Source: Pseudomonas avellanae BPIC 631 (GTDB lineage Bacteria; Pseudomonadota; Gammaproteobacteria; Pseudomonadales; Pseudomonadaceae). Taken from it: 33,331 bases of DNA. The position numbers and the translations under genes were made by a program. Positions 1-7,560 of the stretch are shown in pieces (the first letter of the stretch is position 1; each line of letters begins with the position of its first letter). The notes beneath the pieces were generated by a model, which was not told the DNA's origin, did no database searches, and saw only the letters and a program-made list of their open reading frames with translations. Where the stretch lies: positions 1 to 33,331 of the forward strand of contig NZ_ATDK01000082.1 in the NCBI RefSeq assembly GCF_000444135.1, in the 5' to 3' direction.

Positions 1-51
1 AACCGTTAATTTCAAAAACCTGCAATCTATTTCCTGAACCCCGGTAAACAC

Positions 52-80
52 GGGAGATCACTCTATAAAGACGATCTCCC
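52..80. terminator. Hairpin downstream of the mmsA-like gene
   Basis: Inverted repeat GGGAGATC (52-59) / GATCTCCC (73-80) with a 13-nt loop, just beyond the stop of the minus-strand dehydrogenase gene (stop codon at 92-94). No U-tract follows on either strand, so it is a stem without the classical intrinsic-terminator tail. It may stabilise the 3' end or work with Rho. Confidence 0.4.
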
Positions 81-91
81 CTCCTCGGAAT

Positions 92-1585
92 TTACAGGCT
101 GGGGAACGCAAATTGCGACGCTTCATGGCTGGCACGCTGCGGCCAGCGCTGGGTAATCGCCTTGCGGCGCGTATAGAAGCGCACACCATCCGGCCCATAC
201 GCATGCAGGTCGCCAAACAGAGAACGCTTCCAGCCTCCGAAGCTGTGGTATGCCACCGGCACCGGCAGCGGCACATTGACCCCGACCATCCCCACTTCAA
301 TCTCGTCACAGAACAGCCGTGCTGCTTCGCCATCCCGGGTAAAGATGCACGTACCGTTGCCGTATTCGTGGTCGTTGATGAGCTGCATGGCCTGCTCGAG
401 GCTATCGACGCGCACGATGCACAGCACCGGCCCGAATATCTCCTCTTTATAGATGCGCATTTGCGGCGTCACACGATCAAACAGGCAGCCACCCATAAAG
501 AAGCCCTGTTCGTGCCCGGCAACCTGAAGGTCCCGACCGTCCACCACCAGAGTAGCGCCCGACTCCACGCCATCGGCAATATAACCACTGACCTTATCGC
601 GATGCTGACCGGTGACCAGCGGCCCCATGTCCAGGCCGCAGGTGGTGCCTGCACCGATCTTGAGACTCTGAATTTGTGGAACCAGTTTGGCCACCAGCGC
701 ATCGGCAATCTGATCACCGACGCAGACCGCGACCGAGATCGCCATGCAACGCTCACCGCAGGAACCATAAGCCGCGCCCATCAAGGCACTGACGGCGTTG
801 TCCAGGTCGGCATCCGGCATCAGCACAGAATGATTCTTGGCCCCGCCCAACGCCTGAACACGCTTGCCCCGCGCTGCGCCTTCTTTATAGATGTATTCGG
901 CAATCGGCGTAGAACCCACGAAACTCAACGCCTTGACCTCAGGCGCTTCGATCAGCGCATCAACCGCGACCTTGTCGCCATGCACCACATTCAATACACC
1001 CTTCGGCAGCCCGGCTTCATGCAACAACTCGGCGATCAACAGCGTTGAGCTCGGATCACGTTCGGAAGGCTTGAGGATAACGCAGTTACCACAGGCGATG
1101 GCCAGCGGGTACATCCACAGCGGCACCATCGCCGGGAAGTTGAACGGGGTAATACCCGCAACGATACCCAGCGGCTGGAAGTCGGACCACGCATCAATGT
1201 TCGGCCCGACATTGCGGCTGTACTCGCCCTTGAGGATTTCCGGCGCAGCGCAGGCGTACTCGACATTTTCGATACCGCGTTTCAGCTCGCCGGCAGCGTC
1301 TTCCAGTGTCTTGCCATGCTCCTCGCTGATTAGTTGGGCAATACGCGCTTCGTTCTGTTCCAGCAGTTGCTTGAAGCGAAACATCACCTGCGCGCGTTTG
1401 GCCGGCGGTGTATTACGCCAGGCCGGGAAAGCCGACTTGGCCGATTCGATAGCCTTGTGCACTGTTTCGCGACTGGCGAGCGCCACTTGGTGGATAACCT
1501 GCCCGGTCGATGGATTGAAGACATCGGCGGTACGGCCATCATCGGCTACAAACGCGCCGTGAATCAGATGCTGGATGTTGCTCAT
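92..1585 (-). CDS. mmsA: CoA-acylating (methyl)malonate-semialdehyde dehydrogenase
   Basis: Protein of 497 aa starting MSNIQHLIHG. The ATG at 1585 is preferred over one eight codons upstream because it has a GGAG ribosome site about 8 bp before it and gives the family's usual length of about 500 aa. It belongs to the NAD-dependent aldehyde dehydrogenase superfamily. TPFNFP is near residue 146 and the catalytic cysteine lies in SCGERCM (Cys280). This family converts malonate semialdehyde to acetyl-CoA and methylmalonate semialdehyde to propionyl-CoA, with CoA as acyl acceptor, in the cytoplasm. It follows the omega-aminotransferase gene by about 93 bp on the same strand. The pair would take beta-alanine or beta-aminoisobutyrate to acyl-CoA, the last steps of reductive pyrimidine breakdown. 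Valine and inositol catabolism use paralogues, so the exact substrate is inferred from context. Confidence 0.9.
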   Translation of the reverse strand: MSNIQHLIHGAFVADDGRTADVFNPSTGQVIHQVALASRETVHKAIESAKSAFPAWRNTPPAKRAQVMFRFKQLLEQNEARIAQLISEEHGKTLEDAAGELKRGIENVEYACAAPEILKGEYSRNVGPNIDAWSDFQPLGIVAGITPFNFPAMVPLWMYPLAIACGNCVILKPSERDPSSTLLIAELLHEAGLPKGVLNVVHGDKVAVDALIEAPEVKALSFVGSTPIAEYIYKEGAARGKRVQALGGAKNHSVLMPDADLDNAVSALMGAAYGSCGERCMAISVAVCVGDQIADALVAKLVPQIQSLKIGAGTTCGLDMGPLVTGQHRDKVSGYIADGVESGATLVVDGRDLQVAGHEQGFFMGGCLFDRVTPQMRIYKEEIFGPVLCIVRVDSLEQAMQLINDHEYGNGTCIFTRDGEAARLFCDEIEVGMVGVNVPLPVPVAYHSFGGWKRSLFGDLHAYGPDGVRFYTRRKAITQRWPQRASHEASQFAFPSL

Positions 1586-1678
1586 GGGAAAAACTCCAAA
1601 GAACAGCATCAGGTGCGAATCACTTCGCGCCCGACGCTGTAAAAAATACCTATATAAGAAGAGAGCCTGTCGGCACGA

Positions 1679-3025
1679 TCAATCGATCAGGTTCAACGCC
1701 TCGCCAACCGCATCGAACATCCGGTCCAGATCCTGCGCCTGGCTATTGAAGGCCGGGCCGAACTGCAGGGTGTCGCCACCAAAACGTACATAGAAGCCGG
1801 CCTTCCAGAGCCTCATGCCCGCCTCGAACGGCCGCACGATCGCATCGCCATCACGGGGCGCAATCTGGATGGCACCCGCCAGCCCGTAATTGCGGATATC
1901 GACAACGTTCTTCGCCCCCTTGATGCCGTGCAAGGCGCTTTCAAAATGCGGGGCAATCTCTGCCACCTGCTGCACCAGATTCTCACGCTGCAACAGCTCC
2001 AGCGCTGCAAGCCCGGCAGCACACGCCACCGGATGCGCCGAATAGGTATAGCCGTGGGGGAATTCGACGGCGTAATCCGGCGTCGGTTGATTCATGAAGG
2101 TCTGGTAAATCTCGCTGCTGGCAATCACAGCGCCCATGGGTATCGCGCCGTTGGTGATTTGTTTGGCGATGCACATCAGGTCAGGTGTCACGCCGAAACT
2201 GTCAGCACCGAACATCGAGCCGGTGCGCCCGAAACCGGTGATGACTTCATCGAAGATCAGCAGAATATTATGTTGATCGCAAATTTCGCGCAGGCGCTTG
2301 AGGTAGCCCTGCGGCGGAACGATCACGCCGGCAGAACCCGCCATCGGCTCTACGATGACTGCCGCAATGTTCGACGCATCGTGCAGCTCGATCAGCTTTA
2401 GCATTTCGTCGGCCAGCGCAATGCCGCCCGCTTCAGGCATGCCCTTGGAGTACGCATTGCTGGCCAGCAGGGTGTGCGGCAGATGGTCTACATCCATCAG
2501 TTGCCCGAACATCTTGCGGTTGCCGTTCACGCCGCCCAGGCTGGTACCACCAACGTTCACGCCATGATAGCCGCGCGCTCGACCGATCATCTTGGTCTTG
2601 GTCGCTTGCCCTTTCAGCCGCCAGTAAGCACGCACCATCTTCACTGCGGTGTCTGCACACTCGGAGCCCGAGTTGGTATAGAAGACGTGATTGAGATTGC
2701 CCGGCGTCAGTTCGGTAATCTTTTCTGCCAGTTGAAACGACAACGGATGCCCGAACTGAAAGCCCGGCGCGTAATCCAGCACGCCCAGTTGTCGGGAAAC
2801 GGCCTCCTGAATCTCCTTGCGCGTATGCCCAGCGCCGCAGGTCCACAGACCGGAAAGCCCATCGTAGATCTTGCGGCCCTTGTCGTCTGTCAGATAGCTG
2901 CCATGCGCGGCGACGATCATGCGCGGATCGCTGTGGAAATTGCGGTTCGCGGTGTAAGGCATCCAGTGAGCATCCAGCTTCAACTGGCTTGTAACCGGCA
3001 CATCAGACACTTCAAACATATTCAT
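1679..3025 (-). CDS. Omega-amino acid (beta-alanine):pyruvate aminotransferase
   Basis: Class III PLP-dependent aminotransferase of 448 aa from MNMFEVSDVP. An ATG 23 codons upstream is possible but would run into the operator region, and a GAGG ribosome site precedes the chosen start. Visible motifs are TNSGSECADTAVKM (residues 118-130), the LLIFDEVITGFGRTG strand with cofactor Asp259, and CIAKQITNGAIPMG with the Schiff-base Lys288. The family transfers the amino group of beta-alanine and other omega-amino acids to pyruvate, giving malonate semialdehyde and alanine. That product is the substrate of the dehydrogenase encoded 93 bp downstream, so the two are probably one transcript. It is divergent from a LysR gene, with a 36-bp dyad between them, so that LysR protein is the likely regulator. 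Close relatives act on taurine or aromatic omega-amines, so beta-alanine is the best guess, not proven. Confidence 0.85.
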   Translation of the reverse strand: MNMFEVSDVPVTSQLKLDAHWMPYTANRNFHSDPRMIVAAHGSYLTDDKGRKIYDGLSGLWTCGAGHTRKEIQEAVSRQLGVLDYAPGFQFGHPLSFQLAEKITELTPGNLNHVFYTNSGSECADTAVKMVRAYWRLKGQATKTKMIGRARGYHGVNVGGTSLGGVNGNRKMFGQLMDVDHLPHTLLASNAYSKGMPEAGGIALADEMLKLIELHDASNIAAVIVEPMAGSAGVIVPPQGYLKRLREICDQHNILLIFDEVITGFGRTGSMFGADSFGVTPDLMCIAKQITNGAIPMGAVIASSEIYQTFMNQPTPDYAVEFPHGYTYSAHPVACAAGLAALELLQRENLVQQVAEIAPHFESALHGIKGAKNVVDIRNYGLAGAIQIAPRDGDAIVRPFEAGMRLWKAGFYVRFGGDTLQFGPAFNSQAQDLDRMFDAVGEALNLID

Positions 3026-3083
3026 GGGAGCGGGCCTCGCAGGCGCTTGAGCTAACGGTGATTGCAGCCAAGGTGACACGCAG

Positions 3084-3119
3084 CTAAAGTTCATAAAATA
3101 TGATTTTTATGATCTTTAG
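3084..3119. promoter_or_regulatory. 36-bp two-step dyad, probable operator for the divergent LysR/aminotransferase pair
   Basis: Perfect nested symmetry: CTAAAG (3084-3089), 2 nt, CATAAAA (3092-3098), 6 nt, TTTTATG (3105-3111), 2 nt, CTTTAG (3114-3119). It sits in the 127-bp divergent region, 59 bp before the aminotransferase ATG and 34 bp before the LysR ATG. It is AT-rich and is likely both operator and promoter core. That the neighbouring LysR protein binds it is inferred from position. Confidence 0.7.
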
Positions 3120-3152
3120 TTTGCGCCTCACTAAACAATGAGCGACTAAACA

Positions 3153-4073
3153 ATGAGCATCCGCCGCTCCGACCCCTTGGCCCAGGTCAGTGATTTTGAC
3201 ATTCGCTTGCTGCGCATCTTCAAGAGCGTAGTCGAGGCTGGGGGCTTTTCAGCTGCAGAAAGTGTGCTGGGCATCGGCAGATCGGCGATCAGCCAGCAGA
3301 TGAGCGATCTGGAACAACGCCTTGGTTTGCGACTGTGTCAGCGCGGGCGAGCAGGATTTTCACTGACCGATGAGGGCCGCGAGGTTTATCAGTCATCGCT
3401 GCAACTGCTCAGTGCGCTGGAAAGCTTTCGCACCGAGGTCAACGGCCTGCACCAGAACCTGCGCGGCGAACTGAACATCGGCCTGACCGATAACCTGGTC
3501 ACCCTCCCCCACATGCGCATAACCCATGCACTGTCGCGCCTTAAAGAACGTGGGCCTGGCGTGCATATCAACATCCGCATGATCGCGCCCGCCGAGGTCG
3601 AGCAAGGCGTACTCGACGGCGGCCTGCATGTTGGCGTGGTGCCGCAGGCCAGCGCGCTGCCGGGGCTGGAATATCATTCGCTGTACAGCGAGCGCTCGCT
3701 GCTTTATTGCGCGGTGGGTCATCCCTTGTTTTATGCAGAAAACACAACGCTCGACGACCAGCGTCTCGCGCTACAGGAAGCCGTTGATCCAACCTTCCGC
3801 CTGCCGAACGATATTCAGGAGCACTACAAGGCACTGACGTGCACCGCCAGTGCCTCTGACCGGGAAGGCATCGCGTTCCTCATTCTGACCGGGCGCTACA
3901 TCGGCTATCTGCCGGATCATTACGCCAACGCCTGGGTGCAGGGAGGCAGGTTGCGCGCATTGAAACCGGACGCGAAGTTTTACGACCTCAATCTGGTCAC
4001 CGTCACACGCAAAGGCCGACGCCCTCATTTGGTGCTCGAAGGCTTTCTGGAAGCGCTTGCTGCTACCCGATGA
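3153..4073 (+). CDS. LysR-family transcriptional regulator beside the omega-aminotransferase
   Basis: 306 aa, the normal length for LysR-type regulators. The N-terminal winged helix-turn-helix covers about residues 14-73 (DIRLLRIFKSVVEAGGFSAA, then IGRSAISQQMSDLEQRLGLRLC), and a periplasmic-binding-like effector domain follows from about residue 100. It is transcribed away from the aminotransferase/dehydrogenase pair, the classic layout for a LysR activator. The effector is probably a pathway intermediate such as beta-alanine, but nothing in the sequence proves this. An in-frame ATG at 3138 reads only ATG AGC GAC TAA and overlaps a short direct repeat with the real start (see findings). The real ATG at 3153 has only a weak ribosome site, so translation may depend on that leader. 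Confidence 0.88.
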   Translation: MSIRRSDPLAQVSDFDIRLLRIFKSVVEAGGFSAAESVLGIGRSAISQQMSDLEQRLGLRLCQRGRAGFSLTDEGREVYQSSLQLLSALESFRTEVNGLHQNLRGELNIGLTDNLVTLPHMRITHALSRLKERGPGVHINIRMIAPAEVEQGVLDGGLHVGVVPQASALPGLEYHSLYSERSLLYCAVGHPLFYAENTTLDDQRLALQEAVDPTFRLPNDIQEHYKALTCTASASDREGIAFLILTGRYIGYLPDHYANAWVQGGRLRALKPDAKFYDLNLVTVTRKGRRPHLVLEGFLEALAATR

Positions 4074-4186
4074 CACATTCTTGCCAGCACCCGCCGTAAT
4101 CACCCGATCAGAAGAGCAGCCTGAGAACGCTATCCATCTGATATAGCAGGCAATAGAGGGGCTTACGGGGAAATAACCTGAGCAGG

Positions 4187-4202
4187 TGGACAGTTTTTTG
4201 CA
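4187..4202 (+). promoter_or_regulatory. Sigma-54-type promoter candidate for the NCS2 permease
   Basis: TGGACAGTTTTTTGCA has GG at 4188-4189 and GC at 4200-4201 with exactly 10 nt between, the invariant -24/-12 geometry of RpoN promoters. The -12 box TTGCA is canonical. The -24 box departs from TGGCAC. The ATG lies 57 bp further on. The same TGG-N-CAG-N4-TTGC pattern precedes two other transporter genes in this window. Confidence 0.55.
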
Positions 4203-4258
4203 GTGATCGTGAATACCAATGCGCCAGCACATGGCACTTCCCATTTCGAGACTTCGCC

Positions 4259-5656
4259 ATGCAGCCCGAAACTTCTGACAACGACGACCTGATCTACGGC
4301 CTGAATGACCGCCCCAAACCGCTGACGGCCCTACTGGCTGCATTCCAGCACGTGCTCGCCAGCTTCGTCGGGATAATCACGCCGCCGCTGATTATCGGAT
4401 CAACCCTGGGGCTGACCGAATACCTGCCTTACCTGATCAGCATGGCGTTGATGGTGTCCGGCACCGGCACGTTCATTCAGGCGCGCAGGCCGTTCGGCAT
4501 CGGTGCAGGTATGATCTGCCTGCAAGGCACCAGTTTTGCTTTTTTAGGCGCGGTGTTGTCGGCAGGCTTTCTGGTCAAGCAGCGCGGCGGCACTCCGGAG
4601 GACATCATGGCGATGATCTTCGGCGTCTGCTTTTTCGGTGCGCTGGTGCAGATCGTGCTCAGTCGTTGCATCGGTCAATTGCGGCGGGTCATCACCCCGC
4701 TGGTTACCGGAATCGTGATTACCCTGATCGGCGTGAGCCTGATCAAGGTCGGCGTGACTGACCTGGGCGGCGGCTTCAATGCGCCGGACTTCGGCGCACC
4801 GCTGAACCTGGCGCTGGGGGTGTTCGTACTCGCAGTGATCATCGTGCTCAATCGCTCCAACACTCCGTGGGTGCGCTTGTCGGCGATCATCATCGGCCTG
4901 GCTGTCGGCAGCCTGGCCGCATGGTTCAGCGGCAAGCTGATCCCGCAGCCGATTCACGATCTGCCGCTGATCAGCGTGCCGGTGCCGTTCCGCTTCGGTT
5001 TCAATTTTGACTGGACCGCTTTCCTGCCGGTCGCGCTGATTTATCTGATCAGCAGTATCGAAACCGTCGGCGACCTGACCGCCAACTGCATGCTGGCCCG
5101 CCAGCCGATCAGCGGGCCGAGCTATGTGGCGCGACTCAAGGGTGGCGTGCTCGGCGACGGCGTGAGCTGCATGATTGCCGCGACGTTCAGTGCCTTCCCC
5201 AACACCACGTTCGCGCAGAACAACGGCGTGATTCAGTTGACCGGCGTCGCCAGCCGCTATGTCGGCCTGTACATCGGTGCCGTGCTGTTCATCCTCGGAC
5301 TGTTTCCGCATATCGGCGCCATCGTCCAGCAGATCCCCAAACCGGTGCTGGGCGGCGCGACGCTGGTGATGTTCGGCAGCGTCGCGGCGGCAGGCGTTCG
5401 CATCCTCGCCCAGTCGCCACTGGACCGGCGCAGCATGCTGATCATCGCCACCTCATTTGGCGTCGGCCTCGGCATTGCGGCGCAGCCGGCGTTGCTGCAT
5501 CAGATGCCCAAGCTGGTACAGAACCTGTTCGATTCGGCCATCACCAGCGGCGGCATTACAGCCATTGTCATGTGCCTGCTGATTCCGGAGGGTAAAGTCG
5601 CTGTCAAGAAGACCGATGCTGCGACGGAACCCAAACCCCTTGAACAACCACAATAG
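4259..5656 (+). CDS. NCS2-family nucleobase:proton symporter (xanthine/urate type)
   Basis: 465 aa integral membrane protein with about 14 hydrophobic segments. Family markers are visible: AFQH in the first membrane span (Gln30-His31), SSIETVGD with Glu268, and the nucleobase-ascorbate transporter signature QNNGVIQLTG at 320-329. That signature form matches the bacterial xanthine/uric acid branch (XanQ, UacT) better than the uracil branch (UraA). It should import a purine base with protons across the inner membrane. The region 4074-4258 ahead of it contains a sigma-54-like promoter. A RutR-like TetR gene follows by about 100 bp. The exact substrate, xanthine or urate, cannot be decided here. 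Confidence 0.88.
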   Translation: MQPETSDNDDLIYGLNDRPKPLTALLAAFQHVLASFVGIITPPLIIGSTLGLTEYLPYLISMALMVSGTGTFIQARRPFGIGAGMICLQGTSFAFLGAVLSAGFLVKQRGGTPEDIMAMIFGVCFFGALVQIVLSRCIGQLRRVITPLVTGIVITLIGVSLIKVGVTDLGGGFNAPDFGAPLNLALGVFVLAVIIVLNRSNTPWVRLSAIIIGLAVGSLAAWFSGKLIPQPIHDLPLISVPVPFRFGFNFDWTAFLPVALIYLISSIETVGDLTANCMLARQPISGPSYVARLKGGVLGDGVSCMIAATFSAFPNTTFAQNNGVIQLTGVASRYVGLYIGAVLFILGLFPHIGAIVQQIPKPVLGGATLVMFGSVAAAGVRILAQSPLDRRSMLIIATSFGVGLGIAAQPALLHQMPKLVQNLFDSAITSGGITAIVMCLLIPEGKVAVKKTDAATEPKPLEQPQ

Positions 5657-5754
5657 GTTTCCATAGGCGCACTTGCGAGATAGTCGCCGGTGCGTTACCT
5701 ATTCAGTCATCATCTGCTCAATCGTCGCGCCCTACGACCTGTCCGGAATAGCCC

Positions 5755-6411
5755 ATGACCCTTGAAGTCCCAGCACACAGCGCCACCAAGCCTGCGAGCC
5801 GTATTCGTCAGAAGAACGAAGAAGCGATCATCCAGGCAGCCGAAGACGAATTTGCCCGCCACGGTTTCAAGGGCACCAGCATGAACACCATTGCGCTGAA
5901 AGCCGGACTGCCGAAAGCCAACCTTCATTATTACTTCACCAACAAGCTGGGTCTGTATGTCGCGGTGTTGAGCAATATCATCGATTTGTGGGACAGCACG
6001 TTCAACAACCTCAGCGTGGACGACGACCCGGCAGAAGCGCTGGCCCACTACATTCGCGCCAAGATGGAATTCTCGCGCCGACAACCGCAGGCATCACGGA
6101 TCTTCGCCATGGAGATCATCAGCGGCGGCGAATGCATGAGCGAATATTTCAGCCAGGATTACCGCCTCTGGTTCCAGGGGCGGGCAGCGGTCTTTCAAAC
6201 CTGGATCGATGCCGGAAAAATGGACCCGATCGATCCGGTGCACCTGATCTTCCTGCTGTGGGGCAGCACCCAGCACTATGCCGACTTCGCCTCGCAGATC
6301 TGCCGTGTCACCGGCCGCTCTCGCCTGACCCGGCAGGACATGGATCAGGCCAGTAACAATCTGATCCGGATCATCCTCAAAGGTTGTGGGCTGACACCGC
6401 CAGCCTTGTAG
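5755..6411 (+). CDS. rutR: TetR-family regulator, RutR-like
   Basis: 218 aa. The TetR DNA-binding domain spans about residues 18-65 (EEAIIQAAEDEFARHGFKG, then IALKAGLPKANLHYYFTNK). A C-terminal domain of the RutR/YcdC type follows, with EIISGGECMSEYF and a helix containing LLWGSTQHYADF. RutR in Escherichia coli senses uracil and thymine and controls pyrimidine breakdown and related purine genes. A similar role fits this neighbourhood of beta-alanine catabolism and nucleobase uptake. I found no perfect RutR box (TTGACCA-N2-TGGTCAA) in the window, so targets may lie outside it. The gene symbol is by family resemblance. Confidence 0.75.
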   Translation: MTLEVPAHSATKPASRIRQKNEEAIIQAAEDEFARHGFKGTSMNTIALKAGLPKANLHYYFTNKLGLYVAVLSNIIDLWDSTFNNLSVDDDPAEALAHYIRAKMEFSRRQPQASRIFAMEIISGGECMSEYFSQDYRLWFQGRAAVFQTWIDAGKMDPIDPVHLIFLLWGSTQHYADFASQICRVTGRSRLTRQDMDQASNNLIRIILKGCGLTPPAL

Positions 6412-6443
6412 AATCGGCACCTTGACGCCATCTGGACACACGC

Positions 6444-7037
6444 ATGCCTTTTACCCTTGTCGGCTTTTGCGAGTTTCGTGAAGAAATCCGCAAGAGCCGC
6501 TTCATCACCCTCGCCGCGCCCATCGCCAGCCCGGCCGACGCACAAGCGTTCATCGAGCAGCACAGCGACCTGAACGCCACCCACAATTGCTGGGCCTGGA
6601 AACAGGGCAGCCAGTACCGCAGCAACGACGATGGCGAACCGGGCGGCACAGCAGGCAGACCGATTCTGGCCGCCATCGAAGCGCAGGAATTCGATCAGGT
6701 GGCGGTGCTGGTGATTCGCTGGTACGGCGGCATTCAACTGGGCACCGGCGGCCTGGCCCGCGCTTACGGCGGCGGCGCCAACAAATGCCTGCAGCAGGCC
6801 GAGCGTCTGCCGCTGATACAGCGCGCTTCATTCCACCTCGAATGCAGCTTCAGTGAACTGGCGCTGGTCAAGCTGCGTCTGGCGGAGCTTAACGGCCTGG
6901 TGGAAAACGAAGAATTCACCGCCAATGGTTTGCAAATGGCAATCGCCATCGGCCCTGAACATGTCGATACGCTGCAACGGCAACTGGCTGATCTGAGCCG
7001 CGGCAGAATCCTTTTGCACAAAGCCGCAACGGAGTAG
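6444..7037 (+). CDS. yigZ: YigZ/IMPACT family protein
   Basis: 197 aa, a typical length. The N-terminal UPF0029/Impact domain carries the family hallmark RWYGGIQLGTGGLARAYGGG around residues 92-111 and NCWAWKQG near 49. A smaller ferredoxin-like C-terminal domain (DUF1949 type) follows from about 135. The family is widespread. The eukaryotic IMPACT relative regulates translation, but the bacterial role is not settled, and earlier assignments as a peptidase or elongation factor are unreliable. It starts 32 bp after the TetR gene, so the two may be cotranscribed. It looks like a housekeeping neighbour rather than part of the purine system. Confidence 0.88.
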   Translation: MPFTLVGFCEFREEIRKSRFITLAAPIASPADAQAFIEQHSDLNATHNCWAWKQGSQYRSNDDGEPGGTAGRPILAAIEAQEFDQVAVLVIRWYGGIQLGTGGLARAYGGGANKCLQQAERLPLIQRASFHLECSFSELALVKLRLAELNGLVENEEFTANGLQMAIAIGPEHVDTLQRQLADLSRGRILLHKAATE

Positions 7038-7078
7038 ACAGCACACCGGCAATTGCCCACATCTACTGTGCATCCGGC

Positions 7079-7087
7079 TGTGGATAA
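7079..7087 (-). promoter_or_regulatory. DnaA box 1 (perfect consensus)
   Basis: TGTGGATAA on the plus strand is the exact complement of the high-affinity DnaA box TTATCCACA. It is the first of three perfect copies within 454 bp. Confidence 0.5.
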
Positions 7088-7193
7088 GCTGAGCACACTC
7101 CACTGCGCGCCTTGCTGGACGTGGCTTCCAGGCAAATGATCACTTTTTGTACAATCTGTCGCAGAAACCGCAAAAACGACGCAAAAACAGTCT

Positions 7194-7225
7194 GTTAGCG
7201 CGCTTTAGCACCTTTGGGCGCTAAC
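7194..7225. repeat. Inverted repeat GTTAGCGC / GCGCTAAC
   Basis: Perfect 8-bp arms at 7194-7201 and 7218-7225, 16 nt apart, so the arm centres are 24 bp apart. No U-tract follows, so an operator of the two-half-site type is more likely than a terminator. The binding protein is unknown. Confidence 0.4.
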
Positions 7226-7280
7226 CCGAGCGGCGTTATTCTTCACATTTCGGCTTGCGCACAGTAACTGTGGAATAACC

Positions 7281-7289
7281 TGTGGATAA
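7281..7289 (-). promoter_or_regulatory. DnaA box 2 inside a palindrome
   Basis: Perfect TGTGGATAA, embedded in the inverted repeat ACCTGTGGATAACAGGT (7279-7295). A near match, TGTGGAATAA, lies just upstream at 7270-7279. Confidence 0.5.
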
Positions 7290-7507
7290 CAGGTGCAACG
7301 TTCGCGCATCGGCTCACTGCATCTCCCTCGCTGCGATCTGTACATTTTTTACTCAAATCAATAAGCCATGTTTTGCACCTTCGCGTTATCAGCGCGCCCC
7401 GAACTGGTGCTGAAATGGCAAAACCGACCCCCGCTGATGCGATCTGCGAAAGTACAAAATCCCCGTTCTGGCTCGATTCAGCGTATCGCGCCTGAAACCT
7501 GACCCAT

Positions 7508-7523
7508 TGGCCAGGATTTTGCT
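7508..7523 (+). promoter_or_regulatory. Sigma-54-type promoter candidate for the nucleoside ABC operon
   Basis: TGGCCAGGATTTTGCT has GG at 7509-7510 and GC at 7521-7522, ten bases apart, with a TTGC -12 box. It ends 38 bp before the ATPase ATG. DnaA box 3 (7524-7532) lies immediately downstream, over the expected transcription start. It shares TGG-N-CAG-N4-TTGC with sites at 4187 and 21797. Confidence 0.55.
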
Positions 7524-7532
7524 TTATCCACA
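7524..7532 (+). promoter_or_regulatory. DnaA box 3 (perfect consensus)
   Basis: TTATCCACA on the plus strand, opposite in orientation to boxes 1 and 2, between the sigma-54-like -12 box and the ABC ATPase start. DnaA binding here would block or modulate initiation. Confidence 0.5.
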
Positions 7533-7560
7533 GGCGACCCACTTTGCCTCAGAGCCTTTC

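Larger units (their letters stand above)
7038..7560. other. 520-bp non-coding control region before the nucleoside ABC transporter
   Basis: No credible gene. It contains three perfect DnaA 9-mers, an 8-bp inverted repeat, three AT-rich sites centred on GTAC (palindrome TTGTACAA at 7147-7154, TGTACA at 7339-7344, AGTACA at 7451-7456), a direct repeat of CGCAAAAAC near 7169-7188, and a sigma-54-like promoter at 7508-7523. The density of sites suggests several regulators act here. Confidence 0.6.

Noticed and set aside
113..1048. A 311-codon plus-strand frame opposite the semialdehyde dehydrogenase
   Set aside because: Low-complexity His/Arg-rich shadow. The opposite strand has a complete enzyme with catalytic residues.
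7194..7225. Inverted repeat as an intrinsic terminator for yigZ
   Set aside because: It is over 150 bp beyond the stop, has a 16-nt loop and no U-tract.
7279..7295. A replication origin in the 520-bp gap
   Set aside because: DnaA boxes are present, but there is no AT-rich unwinding element, and no dnaA, dnaN or gyrB neighbours; a titration or regulatory site is more likely.
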